Part shown: one piece after another, positions 1 through 6,447 of the stretch
Layout: every line of letters starts with the position of its first letter
Position numbering within the stretch: the first letter of the stretch is position 1
Source: CAYLOP01 sp964385305
GTDB lineage: Bacteria > Chloroflexota > Anaerolineae > Anaerolineales > E44-bin32
Direction: 5' to 3'
Length of the DNA stretch: 14,758 bases
Assembly (NCBI GenBank): GCA_964385305.1
Contig: CAYLOP010000072.1
Location: 1 to 14,758 of the forward strand
Notes under the pieces: model-generated
Databases searched by the model: none
What the model was told of the DNA's origin: nothing
What the model saw: only the letters and a program-made list of their open reading frames with translations
Translations under genes and position numbers: made by a program

Positions 1-824
1 TGAGCAATGGTGGCGAGACTCTATACCTGTTCGATCCAACAGGGAACCTTGTGGACAGCGCCAACTTGAGCGGCAGCGGATGGCCAGCCGGTGAGGTTAC
101 CTCACGTGCCAGCATGGAACGGCGAGGCGGCGAAGACAGTTCCGGCAACTGGGGCACATTCACCGGTTACTATGGTGTGGGCTACGACGCGGGTGGGAAT
201 CCCATTCCCGGCACCCCGCGCACCACGAATTCGCTCTTCTTCCCGACTCCTGTCCCCACCTGGATCCCATCCAGGGTTGTAATCAACGAGGTGCTTATCC
301 GCCCACACTATGATTGGGAAGGGGATGGCGACATGAGCACCGCCGATGAATTCATCGAGATTTACAACCGCGGTCCGTCCACTGTGAACATCCAGGGGTG
401 GTTCTTAGATGATATTCCCGACGGAGGGTCGAGACCTTTTGAACTCCCCAGCATGAAGCTTCACCCAGGTGATTTCGCCGTGTTCTTCCGCTCGCAAACC
501 CGCATTGCCCTCAACGACACCGGAGACACTGTGCGGCTGCTCGCACAGAATGGGCGCACCCTCGACCAGATTCAATATCTCAAAGTACGCGCCTACAACC
601 TTTCCTATGGATGCCTGCCGGATGGACGAAAATATCTTTTTTACGGTCTGTGGCCCACGCCGGGCGGCCCCAATGTGCTGTTCGTGGAGCCCATGGATGA
701 TACACAGATCCCCTGGACCGGCTTCAACATGCAGCTCGCGCGCCTCGGTCGTCTGCCATCCCTGGTCTGTTGGGTAAATGCGTTGGGTTATGTGTCCCTA
801 CCAGAGTGCCCGGCCGAACACTGA
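1..824 (+). CDS. Lamin-tail-domain (LTD) surface protein, 3' part
   Basis: The reading frame is open from the left edge (in frame from base 3) to the TGA at 822-824, so the gene begins outside the window and no internal start is needed. The first residues (SNGGETLYLFDPTGNLVDS) match the end of one lamin-tail beta-sandwich domain. A Pro-rich linker follows, then a second complete LTD: VVINEVLIRP, a DEFIEIYNRG strand motif, GWFLDD, a LHPGDFAVFF strand and a NDTGDTVRLL strand. LTD proteins of bacteria are typically secreted or cell-surface proteins, often with nucleases or other ectodomains. No catalytic domain is visible in this part. The protein stops about 45 residues after the second LTD with no obvious membrane anchor or sorting signal. 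The role is inferred as extracellular adhesion or structure; the N-terminal domains are unseen. Confidence 0.75.
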   Translation, partial: SNGGETLYLFDPTGNLVDSANLSGSGWPAGEVTSRASMERRGGEDSSGNWGTFTGYYGVGYDAGGNPIPGTPRTTNSLFFPTPVPTWIPSRVVINEVLIRPHYDWEGDGDMSTADEFIEIYNRGPSTVNIQGWFLDDIPDGGSRPFELPSMKLHPGDFAVFFRSQTRIALNDTGDTVRLLAQNGRTLDQIQYLKVRAYNLSYGCLPDGRKYLFYGLWPTPGGPNVLFVEPMDDTQIPWTGFNMQLARLGRLPSLVCWVNALGYVSLPECPAEH

Positions 825-926
825 TTGAATGCTATAAACATCCGTCGCTGTGGCATTAATAAGGTGTCCAAATTGGGTCTGGATCCCCTCTGGATAAAAT
901 CCTCCAACCCGTATGATTTCCCACAC

Positions 927-954
927 TTGGGTTACAGACGCAGCATGCTAAGAT
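927..954 (+). promoter_or_regulatory. Candidate promoter for the CDF pump gene
   Basis: TTGGGT (927-932), a 16-base spacer and TAAGAT (949-954) with a TGC extended -10 immediately before it. Transcription would start near 961, giving a leader of about 95 bases. The same arrangement (TTGGGC, 16 bases, TGC-TAAGAT) occurs on the minus strand before the pilin-like gene, which supports it as a real local promoter type. There is no experimental support. Confidence 0.4.
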
Positions 955-984
955 ACACAGAATCTTGAGAATGATGCGTAGGTT

Positions 985-994
985 GGTGTACACC
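985..994. promoter_or_regulatory. Short palindrome GGTGTACACC in the CDF leader
   Basis: A perfect 10-base palindrome lies between the candidate promoter and the start codon of the metal-efflux gene. Its position within the predicted 5' leader would suit a repressor operator, for example a metal-responsive one, but the sequence does not match an operator I can name. Confidence 0.25.
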
Positions 995-1055
995 CATTCA
1001 CTGTGGGCACATCATTATCCATTTTGATATAGTATGTAAGGCGGGTGGAAAAACC

Positions 1056-2492
1056 ATGAGAGAGATGAATGCTGCAAAAGAAAAGAGATGGGTCGCCTTA
1101 TCTTCGGTGCTGGCTGCCGTTTTCCTGACAGCTACAAAGCTCATCATTGGCCTGCTGACCAATAGCCTTGGGATTCTCTCGGAGGCAGCCCACAGCGGAT
1201 TGGATCTGGTCGCCGCCGGCGTCACATACCTCGCCGTGCGGGCTTCAGACCGTCCACCGGATCGAGAGCATACGTATGGTCATGGCAAGATCGAGAACCT
1301 CTCCGCGTTATTCGAAACGCTTCTTCTCCTGGCGACTTGTGTTTGGATCATCTACGAAGCCATCAGCCGCTTGATCCAGCCTGTGCGAATTGATGTGTCG
1401 CCCTGGAGTTTCATTGTGATGGCGCTTTCCATCATCATCGACATAAGTCGCTCGCGAGCCTTGATGAGAACAGCCGTGAAACACAAAAGTCAGGCGCTTG
1501 AAGCCGATGCAATCCATTTTTCAACAGATGTCTGGTCGTCCTCGGTCGTTATTGTAGGTTTAATCAGCGTCTGGCTCGCGAATTGGTTAGAAGCCAACAC
1601 GGGATTGCGAGCTGCCTGGTTGCACTATGCCGATGCCGTCGCTGCGCTGGGTGTGTCCGCCATCGTTATTTACATCAGCTACCAACTGGGGCGCCGCACA
1701 ATCAATGCCCTGCTGGATAGTGTTTCCACCAATTCCCTCGAGAAGATCGAACAACTTGTGCTGCAAGTCCCGGGGGTGACAAACGTAGAGCGTATCCGCG
1801 TTCGCCAAAGCGGTCCGACCACCTTCGTCGATATCCGTCTGGGAGCGCCGCACGATTCAACGCTCGAGGAAGCCCATCGCACGGCTATGGAGGTCCAATA
1901 CGCCATCGAGCAACAATATCCTAACAGCGACATCATGATCCATCTTGATCCAGTTGTTCAAGCCAAAGCCAGCCTTGTGGATCGTGTCCGTAACGTAGCC
2001 GGTCGCCACGGCCTGCGTGTACATGAGGTTCGCTCCCTTGTGGTGCTTGGTGCTGAAAGTCTTAGTTTTCACGTGGAGGTTCCCGAAAATCTCACGCTCA
2101 ACCAGGCACATGAACGTGTGAGCGCACTTGAGGATGAACTTCGCCGTGTCCTGCCCAACCTCGGTGAAATCATCTCCCATATCGAACCCGCTGGGTCGTC
2201 TAGAACAAGACATGTTATGGATAACGACGCTGCAGAAGCTTTGAATCGTGCGGTGAAGGAGCTTCCGAACCAAATACCCGGAATAAGTAACTGCCATCAG
2301 ATCAGCACTTTCCGCGCGGGTGAAAATGTATCCATCTCATTTCACTGCCACGCCGATGCAGACCTTCCGATCGCAGAAGCGCATCAACTCACGATCGATG
2401 TGGAGAACGCCTTGCGCGCCCGTCTGCCCTTCTTAGACCGCGTGATCATCCATCTTGAACCGCACGATCCGTCTCAAAATCCTCTTGCCTGA
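1056..2492 (+). CDS. Cation diffusion facilitator (CDF) metal efflux transporter with three C-terminal dimer modules
   Basis: This is a 478-residue member of the CDF family, which exports divalent metals (Zn, Fe, Cd or Co) by proton antiport in the inner membrane. Six membrane helices fill residues about 12-210. The transport-site pattern is visible as H46xxxD50 in helix 2 and H154xxxD158 in helix 5, and the family signature DREHTYGHGKIEN sits at 69-81. Family members are usually about 300 residues; here the cytoplasmic tail is repeated. Module 1 (about 224-300), module 2 (305-379) and module 3 (391-471) each carry an AH helix motif and end in IHLDP, SHIEP or IHLEP. Modules 1 and 3 keep metal-ligand-like His before the helix (H266, H432), while module 2 has Asn there. 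The ATG is preceded by GGTGG at 7 bases. The gene is alone, with its own promoter. The metal specificity cannot be read from the sequence. Confidence 0.92.
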   Translation: MREMNAAKEKRWVALSSVLAAVFLTATKLIIGLLTNSLGILSEAAHSGLDLVAAGVTYLAVRASDRPPDREHTYGHGKIENLSALFETLLLLATCVWIIYEAISRLIQPVRIDVSPWSFIVMALSIIIDISRSRALMRTAVKHKSQALEADAIHFSTDVWSSSVVIVGLISVWLANWLEANTGLRAAWLHYADAVAALGVSAIVIYISYQLGRRTINALLDSVSTNSLEKIEQLVLQVPGVTNVERIRVRQSGPTTFVDIRLGAPHDSTLEEAHRTAMEVQYAIEQQYPNSDIMIHLDPVVQAKASLVDRVRNVAGRHGLRVHEVRSLVVLGAESLSFHVEVPENLTLNQAHERVSALEDELRRVLPNLGEIISHIEPAGSSRTRHVMDNDAAEALNRAVKELPNQIPGISNCHQISTFRAGENVSISFHCHADADLPIAEAHQLTIDVENALRARLPFLDRVIIHLEPHDPSQNPLA

Positions 2493-2719
2493 GCTCCTCC
2501 CAAGCTAGCCCAACTCCAATGCAATTCGCTTGAGGTAGCTGCTGCCTCCGAAAGCTCGATCTCGTTGTTCCTACTTCATTTAAACGTCAGGTAAAAGCGC
2601 GGATAAATGACACCTTATCTCTGCATATCGGGGATAAAATATACATTAATAGGAAAGGGAATTGCCTTTTGCTCTCCATAAGTCTGGTCGGTATCTGATT
2701 GGAGGGCAGGTGCAAGAAA

Positions 2720-2956
2720 ATGATCAAGAAACAAGTGTATGTAATTGAGAAGTTAACTCAGGACGACAATAAGGAAGATCATCCTGCAAACAACTCTCTG
2801 CTCAACCTGAAAGTCATTCACTTTGAGGACGGCAGGCGGATCCTGATCAAACCTGACGGTATGGTTGATGTCGCGTTACGTGAGTTAGATGCAAAGGTTG
2901 TTGAGGTAAACGTCGTAAAGACGGACGAAGCGATTCCATCGTTCGAGAAGAATTAG
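2720..2956 (+). CDS. Small hypothetical protein (78 aa)
   Basis: I do not recognise this family. The preferred start is the ATG at 2720, preceded by AGGTG at about 8 bases; an upstream in-frame TTG at 2699 would put the purine-rich GGAGGG inside the gene. The protein begins with a basic and hydrophobic stretch (MIKKQVYVIEKL) and continues with a polar segment. It then has a compact central block, LLNLKVIHFEDGRRILIKPD, which reads like two beta strands joined by a turn, and ends with an acidic and Val-rich tail. It has no Cys, no membrane segment and no signal peptide, so it is probably a soluble cytoplasmic protein. It stands alone between the CDF gene and the gatC promoter. Composition and codon use look native. 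The function is unknown. Confidence 0.6.
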   Translation: MIKKQVYVIEKLTQDDNKEDHPANNSLLNLKVIHFEDGRRILIKPDGMVDVALRELDAKVVEVNVVKTDEAIPSFEKN

Positions 2957-3035
2957 TCCCAGCGATCTCTCCGACACTGGACATTCTAACGCCTTTTATC
3001 GCGAGCCTTTTTCCATCCCCCGATCCCCCGCTCTC

Positions 3036-3044
3036 TGCTATAAT
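3036..3044 (+). promoter_or_regulatory. Extended -10 promoter of gatC, leaderless or nearly so
   Basis: TGC-TATAAT is a perfect extended -10 (TG at 3036-3037, hexamer 3039-3044). No -35 hexamer is recognisable in the C-rich tract upstream, as is common for extended -10 promoters. Only 9 bases separate the hexamer from the gatC ATG at 3054, so transcription should begin at about 3050-3053 and leave no room for a ribosome binding site. Confidence 0.6.
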
Positions 3045-3053
3045 CTCTCTGCC

Positions 3054-3350
3054 ATGTCCCTAACGATTGATGAGGTACGTCATATCGCACATCTCGCACG
3101 CTTGCAGCTAACGCCGGAGGAAGAGAAGCGCTATACTGAACAACTCTCAGATATTTTGGCATACGCTGCTCGTTTAAATGAGGTTGACACATCTTCCATC
3201 CCGCCCACGGCCTCGGTGCTCCCGCTTACCGCGCCGCTGCGACCAGACGAAGTCCGTACTTGTCCCCCTCGCCGGAAAATATTGGGCAACGCCCCATCGG
3301 ATGAGGAAGGGATGTTTCGCGTTCCCCCTATCTTCGACAAGGCGCCATGA
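3054..3350 (+). CDS. gatC: Asp-tRNA(Asn)/Glu-tRNA(Gln) amidotransferase subunit C
   Basis: A 98-residue protein of the usual GatC size. GatC is the non-catalytic belt subunit that wraps GatA and holds it to GatB in the GatCAB complex, which converts misacylated Glu-tRNA(Gln) and Asp-tRNA(Asn) to the amide forms. The family pattern is clear: VRHIAHLARLQLTPEE near the N-terminus, then the ILAYAARLNEVDT helix, the LRPDEV turn, and the C-terminal signature ILGNAPSDEEGMFRVPPIFD. The ATG at 3054 is fixed by the match to the family N-terminus. It lies only 9 bases after a TATAAT, so translation is probably leaderless. The TGA stop overlaps an ATG (ATGA, 3347-3350), and gatA follows 55 bases later in the same transcript. 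Confidence 0.95.
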   Translation: MSLTIDEVRHIAHLARLQLTPEEEKRYTEQLSDILAYAARLNEVDTSSIPPTASVLPLTAPLRPDEVRTCPPRRKILGNAPSDEEGMFRVPPIFDKAP

Positions 3351-3409
3351 CTACTACATCTTCGACCGCGAACAAGAATAACCGTTCCCAAATGGCGTGT
3401 TCCGCATGA
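3347..3409 (+). CDS. Possible 20-codon coupling mini-ORF between gatC and gatA
   Basis: An ATG overlaps the gatC stop as ATGA (3347-3350). It opens a 20-codon frame ending in TGA at 3407-3409, which overlaps the preferred gatA start as a second ATGA (3406-3409). The predicted peptide is Thr/Ser/Asn-rich and hydrophilic, with no recognisable motif. Its plausible role is to carry terminating ribosomes from gatC to gatA, which has no clear Shine-Dalgarno sequence. A frame this short can arise by chance, so the call rests on the double stop/start overlap. Confidence 0.3.
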   Translation: MTTTSSTANKNNRSQMACSA

Positions 3410-4878
3410 CCGAATTGACCGACCTCACCTTAATCGATGCTGCAGCAGGCTTGCGGGTCGGCGATACGTCCTCTAAGGAATTGACACAAGCTTGCCTCCA
3501 GCGCATTGAAAGATTGGAGCCACAGGTGAAGGCCTTCCTCACGCTGACTCCAGACCTTGCCATCCGACAGGCTGATGAGGCAGATCGCAAACTGACTCAG
3601 TGGCGCCGTGAGGGCGGCGATCCGCTCCCGCTCACACATGGGATCCCAGTCGCGATCAAGGATGTGCTCTGCCTTGAGGGCGTCCCTGCTACTTGCGGGT
3701 CTAAAATCCTGGAGGGCTTCTGTCCTCCTTATACCGCCACCAGCGTACGACGCTTGATCGATTCCGGAGTCGTCGTGCTGGGCAAGACCAACACCGACGA
3801 GTTCGCGATGGGATCATCCACGGAGAATTCCGCCTATGGCCCGACCCACAACCCTTGGGATCTAGCGCGCGTTCCGGGCGGCTCTTCGGGTGGCTCTGCT
3901 GCCGCCGTGAGCGCGCGTATGTGCTTCGCAGCGCTGGGGACTGACACCGGTGGCTCCGTACGCCAACCCGCATCATTCTGTGGCATCACCGGACTGAAAA
4001 CATCCTATGGCCGCGTCTCCCGATATGGGCTTATCGCTTACGGCTCCTCCTTGGACACGGTCGGTGTCCTTGCGAGATCGGCTGCTGATACGTTGCCGGT
4101 CTTTCTAGCGATTGCCGGACACGATCCGCTCGATGCGACCGCGATGCCAGATCCCGTCCCGGAGATCTCACTCAATGGGGCCGGGTGTGAGGGTTTGTGC
4201 ATCGGCGTTCCGAAAGAGTATTTCATCGAGGGTATTCAACCTGCCGTGGAACGTGCAGTCCGCGAGGCTGTGAGCGTCTTCAAAGCGCTTGGCGCACAGG
4301 TGCAGGAGATCAGCCTGCCGCACACCGCCCTTGCCCTACCTGTATACTACATCATCGCCCCTGCGGAAGCCTCTGCTAACTTAGCACGTTACGACGCGAT
4401 CCGCTTCGGACCTCGCATCGAATCCGAGGATCTCATGGAGCAATATCTGGCCACGCGAGGAGACCTCTTCGGACCAGAGGTCAAGCGACGCATCATGCTT
4501 GGCACCTACGCACTCTCCGCCGGTTACTACGATGCCTACTATGGACAGGCGCAAAAGGTGCGCACACTCATTAAATGCGACTTTGAAGATGCGTTTGAGC
4601 AGGTTGATGTGATCGCCTGTCCGGTTGCTCCAACCACTGCTTTCCCGATCGGCGAACATGGTGATGACCCGCTCTCTATGTATTTGGAGGACGTCTTCAC
4701 ACTCCCCGCAAACCTCGCTGGCGTCCCAGGTATGGCATTCCCCGTCGGTTTCGATGAAAATTGCCTCCCAATTGGAATCCAACTCAACGCCCCACATCTT
4801 GGCGAGGCTACCCTCTTCCGCGTCGCCCACGCATATCAACATGTTACGCATTGGCACAAGGAGAGTTCCCCATTATGA
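3406..4878 (+). CDS. gatA: Glutamyl-tRNA(Gln)/aspartyl-tRNA(Asn) amidotransferase subunit A
   Basis: A 490-residue amidase-signature enzyme and the glutaminase subunit of GatCAB; it releases ammonia from glutamine and channels it to GatB. Counting from the GTG at 3397, three residues upstream of the preferred ATG, the catalytic Ser-cisSer-Lys triad is complete: K88 in VAIKDVL, S163 in GGSSGGS and S187 in DTGGSVRQPA. Their spacing (75 and 99 residues) is as known for bacterial GatA. The C-terminal region keeps ACPVAPTTAF and NLAGVPGMAFPVG. The start could be that GTG or the ATG at 3406; I prefer the ATG because it overlaps the stop of the mini-ORF and neither has a clear ribosome binding site. 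Its own stop overlaps the start of the next gene as ATGA (4875-4878), so the downstream gene is co-translated. Confidence 0.95.
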   Translation: MTELTDLTLIDAAAGLRVGDTSSKELTQACLQRIERLEPQVKAFLTLTPDLAIRQADEADRKLTQWRREGGDPLPLTHGIPVAIKDVLCLEGVPATCGSKILEGFCPPYTATSVRRLIDSGVVVLGKTNTDEFAMGSSTENSAYGPTHNPWDLARVPGGSSGGSAAAVSARMCFAALGTDTGGSVRQPASFCGITGLKTSYGRVSRYGLIAYGSSLDTVGVLARSAADTLPVFLAIAGHDPLDATAMPDPVPEISLNGAGCEGLCIGVPKEYFIEGIQPAVERAVREAVSVFKALGAQVQEISLPHTALALPVYYIIAPAEASANLARYDAIRFGPRIESEDLMEQYLATRGDLFGPEVKRRIMLGTYALSAGYYDAYYGQAQKVRTLIKCDFEDAFEQVDVIACPVAPTTAFPIGEHGDDPLSMYLEDVFTLPANLAGVPGMAFPVGFDENCLPIGIQLNAPHLGEATLFRVAHAYQHVTHWHKESSPL

Positions 4879-5870
4879 AAATCGTGATCCCTATGGCAGG
4901 ATTCGGCACACGCTTAAGACCACACACATGGTCCAAACCCAAGCCTCTCATCACCGTAGCAGGGAAACCCGTTCTGGGGCACGTTCTGGATATGTTTGAA
5001 GCCATCCCTGATATCGATGAAGTGGTCTTCATCGTCGGGTATTTAGGGGAACAGGTTGAAACCTACGTAAAGGAAACGTACCCGCATCTCAACGCTCGCT
5101 ACATCGTCCAGGAGAAGATGCTCGGTCAATCGCATGCCATCTGGTTGGCGCGTGAGGGTTTGCAGGGGCCTATGCTGATGGTCTTCGTCGACACATTGAT
5201 CGAGACGGATCTGTCCTTCCTGGTCGATGAGCGTGCGGAGGCCGTTGCCTGGGTGAAGGAGGTCTCTGATCCACGCCGCTTCGGCGTAGCGCAACTCGGA
5301 AAAGACGGGCAAGTAAAGCGTTTGATTGAGAAACCCAGCGATATGAGCATCAACCTCGCGCTGGTTGGTTTTTATTATTTCAAGCAAGCGGAAGCTCTCA
5401 TCGAGGCCATCGAACAGCAAATGGCGCAGAAGAATCATCTCAAGGGCGAGTATTACCTGGCAGATGCCATCAACATCATGTTGGAAGGGGGACTGACGAT
5501 GCGGGTGGAGACGGTCGATGTTTGGAAAGACTGTGGCAAACCCGAAGCCTTACTCGAGACCAATCGTTACCTTCTCGACCACGGGCGTGACAACTCATCG
5601 GAATCTACAGGTCGGGAGCATGTCGTCGTGATTCCGCCTGTGCATATCGATCATACTGCGGATATTCGCTCATCTGTAATTGGCCCCTACGTCAGTATCG
5701 GCGCCCACTGTGTGATCGAGCGTTCCTCCATCCGGGATTCCATCGTCGACACCCATGCCCAAATCACCAACACGATGCTCTACCAATCCCTCATCGGCCA
5801 TGCTTCTACGGTCACTGGGTGCGAGCGTACCCTCAACGTCGGAGATTCCTCGGAGGTTGGCTTCGCCTGA
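4875..5870 (+). CDS. Sugar-1-phosphate nucleotidyltransferase with C-terminal left-handed beta-helix
   Basis: A 331-residue enzyme of the RmlA/GalU-type NTP-transferase family, which joins a sugar-1-phosphate to an NTP to give an activated nucleotide sugar. The N-terminal Rossmann-like domain has the signature GFGTRLRPHTWSKPKPL (residues 9-25) with Lys near the P-loop end. The metal-binding Asp is D106 in MVFVDTLIE, where most relatives have GD. EKP at 152-154 and the WKDCGKPEALLETN block (DxGxP-like) complete the active site. Residues about 255-325 read as imperfect hexapeptide repeats (IGPYVSIGAHCVIERSSI), a left-handed beta-helix like that of archaeal and Anaerolineae-type glucose-1-phosphate thymidylyltransferases. 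The ATG at 4875 overlaps the gatA stop and has AAGGAG 11 bases upstream, so earlier in-frame codons inside gatA are not used. Substrate sugar and base are unknown. Confidence 0.88.
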   Translation: MKIVIPMAGFGTRLRPHTWSKPKPLITVAGKPVLGHVLDMFEAIPDIDEVVFIVGYLGEQVETYVKETYPHLNARYIVQEKMLGQSHAIWLAREGLQGPMLMVFVDTLIETDLSFLVDERAEAVAWVKEVSDPRRFGVAQLGKDGQVKRLIEKPSDMSINLALVGFYYFKQAEALIEAIEQQMAQKNHLKGEYYLADAINIMLEGGLTMRVETVDVWKDCGKPEALLETNRYLLDHGRDNSSESTGREHVVVIPPVHIDHTADIRSSVIGPYVSIGAHCVIERSSIRDSIVDTHAQITNTMLYQSLIGHASTVTGCERTLNVGDSSEVGFA

Positions 5871-5944
5871 ATCGAGCGACCGCCAGGAAATATCTGCCTC
5901 GAGGTCCATCGAAGCAACGCGTTTCGTCTCGCTCCACCGGATAC

Positions 5945-5981
5945 AACGCTCAATACGCGTCTTAACACACGCTTGAGCGTT
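5945..5981. other. Strong nested hairpin at the end of the gatC operon / upstream of the 71-aa gene
   Basis: AACGCTCAA (5945-5953) and TTGAGCGTT (5973-5981) form a perfect 9-base stem. Inside it, after a 3-base bulge, GCGT (5957-5960) pairs with ACGC (5969-5972) around an 8-base loop. The bases after the stem (CTTGTAATG) are not a U-tract, so it is not a standard intrinsic terminator. A possible promoter, TTAACA (5962-5967), 16 bases, TGTAAT (5984-5989), overlaps the hairpin, so it could instead be an operator. Both readings are inference. Confidence 0.5.
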
Positions 5982-6071
5982 CTTGTAATGAGGACGAAAG
6001 TACCGCAGCGATGAGGTCAACTGCAACTGGTCATATCCGCCGGCTTAATCAACGATTTCCATGGAAGACTC

Positions 6072-6287
6072 ATGGCGTTTCGTACTGTTGAATGCCATTC
6101 AGAATACACCTATGCTGAACAACCTGTTGCCGTCTATTGGGATGGCGAGCGATTGCCGATCGTCGCCATCGAAGCCCGCTGGCGGACACCAGAAGCAAGG
6201 AACTTTAAGGTTCGTGTCGAAGATGGCCGAATTTTCAAACTATCTTACTGGGAAAGCCTCGACGAATGGCAAATCCACGAATCTTGA
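6072..6287 (+). CDS. Conserved small hypothetical protein (71 aa), MAFRTVECHSEYTY type
   Basis: I recognise the general type, short proteins beginning MAFRTVECHSEYTYAE that are common in Chloroflexota, but know no function for it. The sequence has alternating short strands: PVAVYWDGERLPIVAIEARW, then NFKVRVEDGRIFKLSYWESLDEWQI. This suggests a compact all-beta fold of five or six strands rich in Trp and Tyr, of the SH3-like or Tudor-like size class. There are no membrane segments and one Cys. The ATG at 6072 is preceded by GGAAG at about 4 bases, which is close. It stands alone, after a hairpin and before the aminotransferase promoter. An alternative frame starting at 6061 overlaps it but has poorer protein character. 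Confidence 0.75.
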   Translation: MAFRTVECHSEYTYAEQPVAVYWDGERLPIVAIEARWRTPEARNFKVRVEDGRIFKLSYWESLDEWQIHES

Positions 6288-6361
6288 TCCTGACAATCCC
6301 TAAGAGGTTAGGTCATAAAATTCCGCAGTACCTCCCCAAAATTTTCAAACCTCTCGCAGAT

Positions 6362-6392
6362 TTGGACAAAATATCTCTTTTCGACCTACAAT
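6362..6392 (+). promoter_or_regulatory. Candidate promoter of the aminotransferase gene
   Basis: TGGACA (6363-6368, within TTGGACA) and TACAAT (6387-6392) are 18 bases apart in an AT-rich tract. The leader to the ATG at 6448 would be about 50 bases. It contains a near-perfect ribosome binding site, AAGGAG (6433-6438), 9 bases before the start, one of the strongest in the window. Confidence 0.45.
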
Positions 6393-6447
6393 TTTTATTA
6401 AGTACTTCTTTTTCTCTATCTCACATCATAAAAAGGAGTTAAATACC

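Noticed and set aside
2531..2547. GAGGTAGC/GCTGCCTC inverted repeat after the CDF gene as terminator
   Set aside because: Includes a wobble pair, has almost no loop and no T-rich tail.
2951..2983. Possible stem GTCC(C)AG/CTGGAC after the 78-residue gene
   Set aside because: Needs a bulge and a 14-base loop, and the T-rich tract comes too late for a convincing terminator.
4761..4874. Upstream in-frame extension of the nucleotidyltransferase into gatA
   Set aside because: The family N-terminus begins at the ATG at 4875, which has AAGGAG and overlaps the gatA stop.
6303..6354. Inverted repeat AGAGGTT/AACCTCT with inner AAAATT/AATTTT upstream of the aminotransferase
   Set aside because: Long, unbalanced internal loops and AT-rich inner arms make a stable structure unlikely.
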